Of a stretch of DNA of 64,000 nucleotides, positions 19,024 to 28,409 are shown piece after piece. How positions within the stretch are numbered: position 1 is the first letter of the stretch; each line of letters opens with the position of its first letter. A program made the translations under genes and the position numbers. The notes below the pieces were generated by a model. That model was not told the origin of the DNA. It searched no databases and saw nothing but the letters and a program-made list of their open reading frames with translations. Source of the stretch: Chrysoperla carnea (taxonomy: Eukaryota > Arthropoda > Insecta > Neuroptera > Chrysopidae); contig NC_058342.1 in NCBI RefSeq assembly GCF_905475395.1, positions 2,803,001 through 2,867,000 on the forward strand, read 5' to 3'.

Positions 19024-19290
19024 CTACATATTTATTGAAGGATTACAGCAACGAAGATATATAGGGTGGTTTCTATGCCGAAGAATTACAAAAAGTTCAC
19101 GATCCAAACATTTATTTAGTGGAAAAGGTCTTAGCTCCAAATTTAAAGTCCGGTGGTTAGGGTTCGACTCTTTACACGATTCATATATTGATAAAAAAGG
19201 TCTTATTTCATAGTGGACCGTTTTTATGAACATACTTGTAACAATAAAAATTTGTCATAGTAGACCGCTTTTGTGAACATACTTGTGATT
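19024..19290 (+). pseudogene. integrase chromodomain tail remnant, right arm
   Basis: Mirror of 17141-17400. It begins at YIY/LLKD-like codons after the minisatellite, contains a TAG soon after EDI, and ends with the doubled ERFYEHTC/DRFCEHTC tail. Non-functional. Confidence 0.65.
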
Positions 19291-19339
19291 TATAAAATTA
19301 CACTGCTGATTCATCTTATTTCATTAAAAAAAAAATAAA

Positions 19340-19605
19340 AATATTTGCTGATTCAATAAAAAAATATTAACATCCGCTCACGTGTCTTGACACATGTAAA
19401 ATTATTTTAAGTCGATTCAAACAAGTTTGAACTTGTAACAGGGTGATGATATCATATTTTTCAAGGTCAAATCTATTTCAACATATTCTTGAAAATTGCT
19501 GACTAAAGTACACGTGTAAAATTATTTTAAGATCAAAGTCGATTCAAACAAGTTTGAACATGTATTTTTATTATGTAAATTTCAAGTGTCATATTGCTTA
19601 CTTTG
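19340..19605. repeat. AT-rich palindrome unit (254-bp family), right arm
   Basis: Mirror of 16830-17070: CACGTG, TTCAAACAAGTTTGAA twice, and ATGATATCAT, ending in ATTTCAAGTGTCATATTGC. It lies about 170 bases upstream of the pPolB TATA box. Confidence 0.85.
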
Positions 19606-19777
19606 AAAAAAAACAAAAAAAAAACATTAAAAATGGAAATGTAACAACTATTATTTATAAAAACTTTCTTGTCTATTATATATAATCTATTTTTCAAATT
19701 GTTAAACTATAAAATAATGTTCTAGAACAATTTTTTACATGTCAAAACATGTTCAAATATTTCAATTTTGAAAAATG

Positions 19778-19810
19778 TATATAAGCAGATTACCTTGACC
19801 TGACTCAGTT
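19778..19810 (+). promoter_or_regulatory. pPolB promoter, right arm (TATATAAG, TCAGTT)
   Basis: TATATAAG is at 19778-19785 and the arthropod initiator TCAGTT at 19805-19810, with the predicted +1 A at 19807, 29 bases after the first T of the TATA box. This is textbook RNA polymerase II spacing and implies host transcription of the polymerase gene. Confidence 0.8.
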
Positions 19811-19963
19811 GAATATTTACAGTGAAAGTGAACAAGTTATTAATAATCATAATAAAAGTGCCTTAAAAATTATTATAATAAAAGTGTGTTATATATCGTG
19901 AACATTGTTGTAAAGTTTGTGTGTCTTAAAAAATATATAACTGTTGATTATTGTTGTTGTAAG

Positions 19964-20411
19964 GTAAGTTTCATAACACGAACACGTCATCTATCTATTA
20001 CTTTGTAATGATAAAGCGAAGTGAAAACTAGAATATATTTTTGTTTGGATTAGATTGTATACTATTAAAATCAACGTTTTCTATCTGTGTATTAATGTAG
20101 TAGCTCTATATGGGTGATTGTATCAAATCATGATATCTGTAAGACCCGCTTACAAAACGGGCAGTTATCTATATGATTTAGGTATATAAAACATAGATAT
20201 TGAGAATGTTTGGTTTATATGAAAATCTAAACTATTACAAAATTATGTTTTAGGTTCAGCATTACTGTACACATATATATAAAATTTTATTTTTTCTATG
20301 TGATAATATCAGTAATATTTGTAAAAGTTCGTTTATCTTCATGTATTTGAATTATAATTATTGATTATATATTATACGATTAAAACCTATTTTTTCTTAT
20401 ATCATTTCTAG
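19964..20411 (+). other. leader intron of right pPolB, 448 nt
   Basis: The donor AAG|GTAAGT at 19964 and the acceptor TTTCTAG ending at 20411 are strong GT-AG sites between the predicted transcription start (19807) and the pPolB ATG (20428). Exon 1 would be a 157-nt untranslated leader. Confidence 0.75.
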
Positions 20412-20427
20412 GTTTCATACAGTGAAA

Positions 20428-23400
20428 ATGACGTACTCAATGTCTACTTTGTTGGAGAAAATAAAATCTATCGACACCATGACTGCTAATAAATTGAATA
20501 TTGGAGATGGATTGAAAAATTGCAATATTGCTGTTCGACGGATATGTAAAAAATTGAAAGCTGCAAAATCTGTTGGTAAAAAGCAGAATTTGTTAGCAAA
20601 CTTGGCTCTTGTAAAAAGTTATCGTTGCAATCTTAAGTGTATGTTAAAGCACGGAGCAGGTGTTCAAAGTCGAAAAGAGACGGCTGCAAAGAGAGTACGA
20701 TGGGATGATTCCCTATCTGCATTTGAGAGTCGGCTTAGAACTGGTATTATTAGTAATCTGAAACATAAAGATCCTAAAGCATTTTTGAAGGATTGTGAAG
20801 CACTTTTTCGACGAAGAATAAGTAACGTTCTGAAAATTCATGAAGCTATAAAAGTTAACGTTATTTTCTGTGGAGAATTTCAAATTGTATCTGCAAACAA
20901 AATGATAACTGAACACAAATACTTCACTACTTCAAATAATCCAATATATCAGAATACTGATGTGAATGAATGGTTTGGGAAGAATGTTGTCGGTCCGATA
21001 ACACGTGATTTGGAAGAATTCGAGGAACGCAACAGTGGTTGGACTTTAGTAAACATTATTAACCTTGGTGTTAATATAAATAAATATACACCATTACTTG
21101 GATCGTCATATATTGAACTACCTACCCAAATCAAACGACTAGAAGCTTGTATAAACGTAAAGAATGATGATAATGCATGCTTTGCGCGTTCTGTGACGTC
21201 AGCATTGTATCCTGTTGAGAAGAATCATGATCGAGTATTAAGATACCCACATTATTCAAAGGTATTGAAATTGAAAAGTATCCAATTCCCTATGACCTTG
21301 AAGCAGATTCCAAATTTTGAAAATCAAAATGAAGTATCGATAAATGTTTATGTACTGAAGAAACATCGAAAAAACTTTAATGTTGTACCATGCTATCTGA
21401 GCAAAAATAAAATGACTAAACATATAAACTTATTGATGATTCAGAATCATTATGATGATATTGAGGATGATTGTAATGATAATTTATTACCTACTCGTTA
21501 TCATTACGTTTGGATTAAAAATCTATCCCGTTTGGTTTCAACTCAACTGAATAAACAAGGTCACAAAAAGTTTTTCTGTGAGCGATGCTTACATTATTTC
21601 TACACGGAAGAAAAATTGAACACCCATTATGAGAATTGTAAGAAAATAAATGACTGTGCGATAAGAATGCCGAAAGTTGGAGAAAATATTTTAAAGTTTA
21701 AAAATTTTAAAAATAAAGAGAAAACACCTTTTATTATCTACGCAGACATTGAAAGTGTATTGGAACCAATGGATGATAAAATTCGATATCAAAAACATAT
21801 ACCTGCTGTTGTGGGGTATTATTTTAAATGTGCTCATGATGATTCCCTATCTTATTATCGTTCATATCGGGGAATGGATTGTATGGATTGGTTTACAAAG
21901 GAATTGATGCGAATATCTGAAGAAGTAGAAACAATATTTTTATGTTCATATGAGATGGATCCATTAACTATCATTGAAGAGGAAGATTTTCTAAAATCAT
22001 CATGTTGCCATATATGCAATAAGCCGTTTGTTGATGGAGAGAAAAAAGTTCGAGACCATTTTCATCTTATGTCGAAAAGTGGTGGATATAGAGATGGAAC
22101 TAATTATAGAGGTCCCGCACATGAATCATGTAATATTAACTATCAAGACAGTCATGTGGTTCCTGTAGTTTTCCATAATATGTCGAATTATGATGGTATA
22201 TTGATTGTGGAGGATGTTGCAACAAAGATTGGTGGACGCGTTGAACTACTACCTGTTACTAAAGAAAAATATATTTATTTTACCAAAAACATTGATGATT
22301 CATCTATTAAATTCCGTTTCATAGATTCGTATAGATTTTTAGCGTCTTCCCTCGATAAGCTAGCATCATACTTGTTGGAATTTCCCAACATGAGGAAGCA
22401 TTTTTCTAAAATTTCGGAAAATCAGTTTCAATTGTTGACAAAGAAAGGTGTAATGCCATATGATTTTGTTGATTCGTTTGATAAATTTAATTACACTCAA
22501 CTACCGAACATAGAAGCATTCTATAATCGATTGGAGGAGAAACAGTGTTCTAGACAAATGTATCATCATGCGCAAAACGTTTGGTCAGCATTTAATTGTT
22601 CAAATTTAGGTGATTATGTAGATCTCTATATGGAAACGGATATAATGCTACTTACGGATATTTTCGAAACGTTTAGAGCAACCTGCCTGTCTACATACAA
22701 CCTTGACCCGGGAAATTACTATACATTAGCGGGATATACGTGGGAATGTATGTTGAAGTATACAAATATTGAGCTCGAATTGTTGACTGATATAGATATG
22801 ATGATGTTTGTTGAACGAGGAATTCGCGGTGGTTTGAGTCAATGTATGAAACGACGTTCTACAGCGAATAATAAATACGTTTCAGGATTTGATTCATCCA
22901 AGCCTGAAGTGCATTTACTTTATTTAGACATTAACAATCAATATGGATGGGCGATGAGTCAGTGTCTTCCTTACCGTGGTTTTGAGTGGTGTGATACAAA
23001 TATTGATGTTTCAATGATTTCGGATGATGCCGATAACGGATATTTCTTAGAAGTTGATCTCAAATATCCTGAAAAACTTCATGATAAACATAAGGATTTA
23101 CCTTTTTGCCCTGAACATAGATCAGCACCTAATTCTAAACAGAGTAAATTGATGGGTACTCTTCATGATAATGAGCGATATGTAATTCATTATAGAACAT
23201 TGAAGCAGGCATTAAACAATGGGCTAAAATTAGAAAAAATTCATAAAGTTTTAAAATTTAAACAGTCGCCTTGGCTTCAATCATATATTGATTTAAATAC
23301 CAAACTACGAAAGAATGCTAATAATGATTTTGAGAAAAATTTGTATAAATTAATGAACAATGCCGTCTTTGGAAAAACAATGGAAAATATTAGGAAACAT

Positions 23401-24285
23401 TCTAATGTAAAGCTTGTTACAAAATGGGAGGGTCGATATGGGGCAGAAGCTTATATATCTAAACCCCAATTTCATTCTTGTACAATTTTCAATTCAAACT
23501 TGGTGGCCATTGAGTTGAAAAAGATGGAGATATTCTTCAATAAGCCTTTGTATATTGGTATGGCAATCTTAGATTTAGCTAAAACTACAATTTATGATTT
23601 TCATTATGGCTATATGATTCCACAGCTGGGTGATGATTCTACCGCTATCTATACAGATACTGACTCGGTTATTTACGAAATTAAAAACCATGATTCTTAT
23701 GAAATGATAAAAAGAGATTGTCACAAGTATTTTGATACCAGTGATTACCATCCTTCTAATGTTTATAATATACCTTGCGTTAATAAGAAAGTGCTTGGTA
23801 TGATGAAGGATGAAAACAATGGAACTCCTATGACTCATTTTGTAGGATTACGATCAAAATTATATACATTAAAAATAGCAACCCCTCTAGAAAAACAAAC
23901 AAAATCGCTTGATGATGCTATATTTAATCATGGGAATATTAAACAAGAATCAAATAATCTTGGGTTAACAAAAAAAGCTAAGGGAGTTAAAAGGTCAGTT
24001 CTTAGTACGAAAATAACATTTGAAGATTATGTTGAATGTTTGGAGGAATTTAAAGAGATATCAGTTGATCAAAACCTCATAAAATCTGATAAACTTAAGC
24101 TTTACACCCAAACTCAGACAAAAATTGCTCTAAGCCCTTATGATGATAAGCGATATATTATACCTGGTTCCTATGATACACTACCCTGGGGTCACTATTC
24201 TTTGAATACTACAACCTATAAACGAAAAGCTGAATATATAGATGAACCTTGCATCAAAAAGAAAAAATGTATAGTTAATTCGTGA
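20428..24285 (+). CDS. protein-primed family B DNA polymerase (pPolB), right arm
   Basis: 1285 codons from ATG 20428 (an apparent start six bases upstream is GTG). The domain layout is as in the left copy: an unassigned basic N-terminal region that includes NDDNACFARSVTSALYP (~245), a C2H2-like finger, ExoI-III, a zinc cluster between ExoI and ExoII, and Pol A, B and C with YTDTDS. Substitutions relative to the left copy include N/D, A/D, C/Y, S/R, F/L, K/N, P/S, S/A, N/K and C/Y; none is in a catalytic motif. Two intact copies at ~99% identity mean either recent duplication or ongoing conversion between arms. The C-terminus is basic (IKKKKC). Confidence 0.95.
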   Translation: MTYSMSTLLEKIKSIDTMTANKLNIGDGLKNCNIAVRRICKKLKAAKSVGKKQNLLANLALVKSYRCNLKCMLKHGAGVQSRKETAAKRVRWDDSLSAFESRLRTGIISNLKHKDPKAFLKDCEALFRRRISNVLKIHEAIKVNVIFCGEFQIVSANKMITEHKYFTTSNNPIYQNTDVNEWFGKNVVGPITRDLEEFEERNSGWTLVNIINLGVNINKYTPLLGSSYIELPTQIKRLEACINVKNDDNACFARSVTSALYPVEKNHDRVLRYPHYSKVLKLKSIQFPMTLKQIPNFENQNEVSINVYVLKKHRKNFNVVPCYLSKNKMTKHINLLMIQNHYDDIEDDCNDNLLPTRYHYVWIKNLSRLVSTQLNKQGHKKFFCERCLHYFYTEEKLNTHYENCKKINDCAIRMPKVGENILKFKNFKNKEKTPFIIYADIESVLEPMDDKIRYQKHIPAVVGYYFKCAHDDSLSYYRSYRGMDCMDWFTKELMRISEEVETIFLCSYEMDPLTIIEEEDFLKSSCCHICNKPFVDGEKKVRDHFHLMSKSGGYRDGTNYRGPAHESCNINYQDSHVVPVVFHNMSNYDGILIVEDVATKIGGRVELLPVTKEKYIYFTKNIDDSSIKFRFIDSYRFLASSLDKLASYLLEFPNMRKHFSKISENQFQLLTKKGVMPYDFVDSFDKFNYTQLPNIEAFYNRLEEKQCSRQMYHHAQNVWSAFNCSNLGDYVDLYMETDIMLLTDIFETFRATCLSTYNLDPGNYYTLAGYTWECMLKYTNIELELLTDIDMMMFVERGIRGGLSQCMKRRSTANNKYVSGFDSSKPEVHLLYLDINNQYGWAMSQCLPYRGFEWCDTNIDVSMISDDADNGYFLEVDLKYPEKLHDKHKDLPFCPEHRSAPNSKQSKLMGTLHDNERYVIHYRTLKQALNNGLKLEKIHKVLKFKQSPWLQSYIDLNTKLRKNANNDFEKNLYKLMNNAVFGKTMENIRKHSNVKLVTKWEGRYGAEAYISKPQFHSCTIFNSNLVAIELKKMEIFFNKPLYIGMAILDLAKTTIYDFHYGYMIPQLGDDSTAIYTDTDSVIYEIKNHDSYEMIKRDCHKYFDTSDYHPSNVYNIPCVNKKVLGMMKDENNGTPMTHFVGLRSKLYTLKIATPLEKQTKSLDDAIFNHGNIKQESNNLGLTKKAKGVKRSVLSTKITFEDYVECLEEFKEISVDQNLIKSDKLKLYTQTQTKIALSPYDDKRYIIPGSYDTLPWGHYSLNTTTYKRKAEYIDEPCIKKKKCIVNS

Positions 24286-26006
24286 GCATGACAATATCAC
24301 TTATTCATTGAAGAGATCGATGCTAATATCATTTATAGTGAAATTCTTGAATTCATAAGTTATCTCAATAATCTCAATATTGTTAAAAAATCAGTGTAAA
24401 CTTTATTAATTAATTAATTATTACCTATTTAATATTATGTTAAAATGTTTTTTTGTTGATTTTTAAAATGTCATCTCATTGAGGTGTGATTGTGTGTGTA
24501 ACGTAAAATTAATTTTTATAACCTCTAAAAGAAATTGAATATATGCTCATTTATAAAAAAAAAAATCGTATGTTTTAAAATTTGTCATAGGACTTGCAGA
24601 AACTTATATATTAAATTATTTACATATAATTAAACAAATTAATTAGAGTTTTCTTTTAGCAATAGAATTGTTATCTTATAAATTAATTATCTATTTATAA
24701 TTTAGTATTAATATTATTGTATTCTATATCAATTGTTTACCAATAAATTAAAAAATGTATTAGTTTCCTTTAACCATTGAATTATTATTACCTTGTAAAT
24801 TATCTATCTATTTATAATTTAGTATATATTAATATTATTATACTGTATATCAATATTGTTTACTAATAAAATAAAAATCTAAATAATGTAATTGAGTTTC
24901 TTTTTACAAAACACTTTAAATAATATTCCCTGGATACAAATTTGTATCTAAACATTATTACAGATGAGCTTCTAATTTTTTATGTAGATGTTATTGCAGG
25001 TAAGTTTCTGGAGAAAAAATGCTTTTAATTACATTTGGTAATGATCTTCATGATGTTTTTATAATACACAATTAGTTTTATAAATTAATTATGTTCAGAT
25101 GGTCTCGCTTGTAAAATGCTGCATAATTGTTGTTATCTGTATTATTGGTATCTGTTACATTCGATAAGTATTATATAAAACTGTATATTAAATGCAGTCA
25201 TGTCAAGTTAGTAGGTGAGGTACCTTTGAATTAGCCTATATAAGTTGCATTTATAGTTGTGAATGTTAAATAATAATAATTCATAACTTTTATTATTGGA
25301 AAAATTAATCATATTCCTTTAAATAAAAAATATATAATACATACATACATTTGGATGTGAGAAAAATTTAAGAAATGGGAATCAAATTAATGATTTCTAC
25401 TAAAATGTTTAAATATATACGTAACAAACAATTAAATATCAAATTACATTCAAAAAGATTATATTGAAAACTATGTATAAATAATATACTTGAATATTAA
25501 TTAATAACAGTTGTTGACCTTCATGAATATAATATTTTAAATTTTTTTTGTAAAAACGTTTTTAAGTTATTAACTTTTTTTGTCTATGTTGTAACAAGGT
25601 CTTGTGGGGGAGTGGTTAGCATAGTAGACTTCCACTTATGAGGGCCCGCGTTCAAATCTTATAGTAGTAAGTAAAATTTTTTTAAGCAATGCATATAATA
25701 TTAATAATATTCGCTGTTAATACATGAAGAAGTTATGTTGACAATTATATCAACGTACACTACGTATGCTAAATTACAAATAATGGTAAGTAAAGAGTAT
25801 GATGTAAGTGTGTTAACAAGTGTGATTCAGATGAGTTGTAATTGAATACAATATACATACATTAATAATAAGTATGCGTTAAGGTTAGGCAACCAGCATT
25901 ACATAAAAAGGAACAAAAAAGTGCAAAATGAACCTTAGAATTTCCCATAAGAAATAACATGTAAAAATGACCCAAAGTGAGCCCGGATCGGCATAGCTTA
26001 TCTACT
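24286..26006. other. P2 right outer arm: pPolB 3' flank and type-1 terminal repeat
   Basis: Inverted copy of 10158-11884, with no gene besides the tRNA-like block. It ends GCATAGCTTATCTACT at the TSD. Confidence 0.85.
25598..25665 (+). ncRNA. tRNA-like sequence with Pol III A and B boxes (right arm)
   Basis: GGGGGAGTGGTTAGCATAG and GCGTTCAAATCTT give A- and B-box matches in the order and spacing of a tRNA gene. This copy has four more G residues than the left arm. A partial anticodon-like hairpin (CATAG/TTATG) can form, but not a full cloverleaf. Confidence 0.5.
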
Positions 26007-26012
26007 CATAAC
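26007..26012. repeat. 6-bp target site duplication of P2 (right), CATAAC
   Basis: Exact copy of 10152-10157. The sequence after it (ACGTGTAAAATTATTTTAAG, then AAACAGGATGATG) matches the uninterrupted paralog at 27899-27930. Confidence 0.9.
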
Positions 26013-27053
26013 ACGTGTAAAATTATTTTAAGAAACAGGATGATGATATCATATTTTTCAAGGTTAGATGTTATCTATTTCAACATATTCTTGAGAATTG
26101 CTGACTCCCATAATAATATTCAAACTAATTATTTTTTCTTGGAATTCAGACTTGCAAATTATTATCTAACACGTGTAAAATTATTTTAAGATCAAATGCG
26201 ATTCAAACAAGTTTAAACATGTATTTTTATTATGTAAATTTCAAGTGTCATATTACATTGATGATTCATATAAAAATATTAACATCCGGTCACGTGTCTT
26301 GAATTTTATCATGTATATTTAAAGTGTCAAATTACAATATTTTTCAAGGTTAGATGATATCTATTTCAACATATTGTTGAAAATTGCTGACTCATAATAT
26401 TCTTTTCTTGGAATTCAGACTTGCAAATTATTATCTAACACGTTCAAGTGTCATATTACATTGCTGATTCAATAAAAAAATATTAACATCCGGTCACGTG
26501 TCTTGACACATGTAAAATTATTTTAAGTCGATTCAAACAAGTTTGAACTTGTAACAGGATGATGATATCATATTTTTCAAGGTCAAATCTATTTCAACAT
26601 ATTCTTGAGAATTGCTGACTAATGTACACGTGTAAAATTATTTTAAGATCAAAGTCGATTCAAACAAGTTTGACCATGTATTTTTATTATGTAAATTTCA
26701 AGTGTCATATTACATTGCTGATTCAATAAAAAAATATTTACATCCGGTCACGTGTCTTGACACATGTAAAATTATTTTAAGTCGATTCAAACAAGTTTGA
26801 ACTTGTAACAGGATGATGATATCATATTTTTCAAGGTCAAATCTATTTCAACATATTCTTGAGAATTGCTGACTAATGTACACGTGTAAAATTATTTTAA
26901 GATCAAAGTCGATTCAAACAAGTTTGAACATGTATTTTTATTATGTAAATTTCAAGTGTCATATTACATTGCTGATTCAATAAAAAAATATTAACATCCG
27001 GTCACGTGTCTTGACACATGTAAAGTCGATTCAAACAAGTTTGAACTTGTAAC
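26013..27053. repeat. tandem array of the 254-bp AT-rich palindrome unit
   Basis: The clearest array of this family: the landmark AAGTGTCATATT recurs at 26446, 26700 and 26954, exactly 254 bases apart, preceded by less regular units. Each full unit holds ACACGTGT and TCACGTGTCTTGACAC, two TTCAAACAAGTTTGAA inverted repeats and ATGATATCAT. It is noncoding. Confidence 0.95.
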
Positions 27054-27300
27054 AGTATAGTCACAGGGATCCTGGCCCAAAAGAATGGTACACTTTTCCA
27101 AAAAGGGCAAACCTAGGTGAATGTTGGAAACCTCGGTTGAATGCGAAGTTGGAGGGGATAGATGACGTCATTTACCAATAGTAAATCAAGATGGCGTTGG
27201 GAGGTGTGGTGGGGGGAAGGAATGGCTGCCTAAGCATTGATGCCGTCATTGGCTTTGACCAACAGTGGCGGAGAGTGAACGGGGGCGGGACGTTGACATT
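27054..27300. repeat. internal copy of the GC-rich terminal repeat in P1
   Basis: It begins AGTATAGTCACAGGG (the outermost AGT is lost) in the left-end orientation and ends with the GC box GGGGGCGGGACGTTGACATT. Motifs: TGACGTCA (~27164), CCAAT, CAAGATGGCG; the second CRE is mutated to TGCCGTCA. With 28150-28403 it forms an inverted pair about 850 bp apart, a potential mini-element. Confidence 0.8.
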
Positions 27301-27544
27301 AGTCAGCAATTCTCAAGAATATGTTGAAATAGATTTGACCTTGAAAAATATGATATCATCATCCTGTTACAAGTTTAAACTTGTTTGAATCGACTTTACA
27401 CGTGTCAAGACACGTGACCGGATGTTAATATTTTTTTATTGAATCAGCAATGTAATATGACACTTGAAATTTACATAATAAAATTACATGTTCAAATTTG
27501 TTTGAATCGACTTTGATCTTAAAATAATTTTACACGTGTACAAA
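27301..27544. repeat. AT-rich palindrome unit, reverse orientation
   Basis: A reverse-oriented 254-bp family unit linking the internal terminal repeat to the 134-aa gene fragment. It ends at ACACGTGTAC, abutting the gene fragment inside its coding part. Confidence 0.85.
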
Positions 27545-27775
27545 TAATTTAATCATATTGTCCGTCAACACTGCAAACCTAGATGGTAGAAAAACTCCCT
27601 CGTTTTCTGTACCATCTAGGCTTATATCCAGTAAAACTTTTATTGATGGCCCATGTTTCGTTAGAATCCGCTCCATTTTTAGTATTTTTAATTTTTTTTT
27701 CAGTGGCAAGTCGTCCATTTTTATGCATGGTCGCACTAAACAACTATCTAATAATTTTAATTCTGCTCTATTCAT
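27545..27775 (-). pseudogene. 134-aa protein gene, copy 3, C-terminally truncated
   Basis: It matches copy 1 from MNRAELKLLDSCLV through TDNMIKLF, then runs into the AT-rich repeat, which supplies three foreign codons and a stop. The GTENEGVFLPS core is intact apart from W to G. Its upstream sequence (27776-27900) is the unoccupied homologue of the P2 target. Confidence 0.75.
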
Positions 27776-27889
27776 TTTGATTAATATTATGAATATTTAA
27801 TGAAAACTGATATTACCGTAATGTCGAGCGCCTTTTTTATATGATTACCACCACTCCAAAAATCCCCCACCATCAGAAATTATTATCTA

Positions 27890-28149
27890 ATCTCATAACA
27901 CGTGTAAAATTATTTTAAGAAACAGGATGATGATATCATATTTTTCAAAGTTAGATGTTATCTATTTCAACATATTCTTGAGAATTGCTGACTAATGTAC
28001 ACGTGTAAAATTATTTTAAGATCAAAGTCGTGTCTTGACACATGTAAAATTATTTTAAGTCGATTCAAACAAGTTTGAACTTGTAACAGGATGATGATAT
28101 CATATTTTTCAAGGTCAAATCTATTTCAACATATTCTTGAGAATTGCTG
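27890..28149. repeat. AT-rich palindrome units adjoining P1 right end
   Basis: Two partial 254-bp family units, ending TTGAGAATTGCTGACTAATG exactly where the GC-rich terminal repeat begins. This AT-to-GC junction recurs at about 5672 and 61700. Confidence 0.85.
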
Positions 28150-28403
28150 ACTAATGTCAACGTCCCGCCCCCCGTTCACTCTCCGCCACTGTTGGTCAAA
28201 GAGAATGACGGCATCAATGCTTAGGCAGCCATTTCTTCCCCCCACCACACCTCCCAACGCCATCTTGATTTACTATGGGTCAATGACGTCATCTATCCCC
28301 TCCAACTTCGCATTCAACCGAGGTTTCCAACATTCACCTAGGTTTGCCCTTTTTGGAAAAGTGTACCATTCTTTTGGGCCAGGATCCCTGTGACTATACT
28401 ACT
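28150..28403. promoter_or_regulatory. P1 right terminal inverted repeat with promoter-like motif array
   Basis: Inverted partner of 8011-8232, including CGCCATCTTGAT, ATTGG-like boxes (one mutated to ATGGG), TGACGTCA and a CCCGCCCCCC GC box. It ends GTGACTATACTACT. The left repeat lacks the GC-box inner part because of a deletion at 8232. Confidence 0.8.
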
Positions 28404-28409
28404 TCTATT
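28404..28409. repeat. 6-bp target site duplication of P1 (right), TCTATT
   Basis: Exact copy of 8005-8010, directly after CTATACTACT. Confidence 0.85.

Larger units (their letters stand above)
10158..26006. mobile_element. P2: 15.8-kb palindromic pPolB element
   Basis: The element starts AGTAGATAAGCTATGCC and ends with its exact reverse complement. The two arms (10158-17400 and 19024-26006) are near-identical inverted copies. Each has the terminal tRNA-like sequence, a 1285-codon pPolB gene pointing outward, a spliced leader and promoter, an AT-rich palindrome unit and an integrase chromodomain remnant. The centre is a 1.6-kb minisatellite. The 6-bp TSD and the empty-site paralogs show it integrated as one unit. 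It encodes no complete integrase, ATPase or capsid protein. The arms differ by about 1% in protein, plus a 252-bp duplication in the left leader intron. The arrangement looks like an inverted dimer of a small protein-primed replicon. Confidence 0.9.
8011..28403. mobile_element. P1: internally deleted Polinton-like element, host of P2
   Basis: The ends are AGTAGTATAGTC... and ...GACTATACTACT in inverted orientation, with terminal repeats of at least 220 bp and a 6-bp duplication TCTATT. Removing P2 (15.85 kb plus one 6-bp duplication) leaves about 4.5 kb: the 21-bp minisatellite, an integrase chromodomain tail, two broken copies of the 134-aa gene, AT-rich 254-bp repeats and an internal inverted copy of the terminal repeat (27054-27300). 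It is non-autonomous and must have been mobilised in trans. The flanking DNA is one BEL/Pao gag on both sides. Confidence 0.85.

Noticed and set aside
25598..25665. Calling this a functional tRNA gene
   Set aside because: The acceptor and T stems do not pair and the anticodon arm is irregular; only the internal promoter boxes are convincing.
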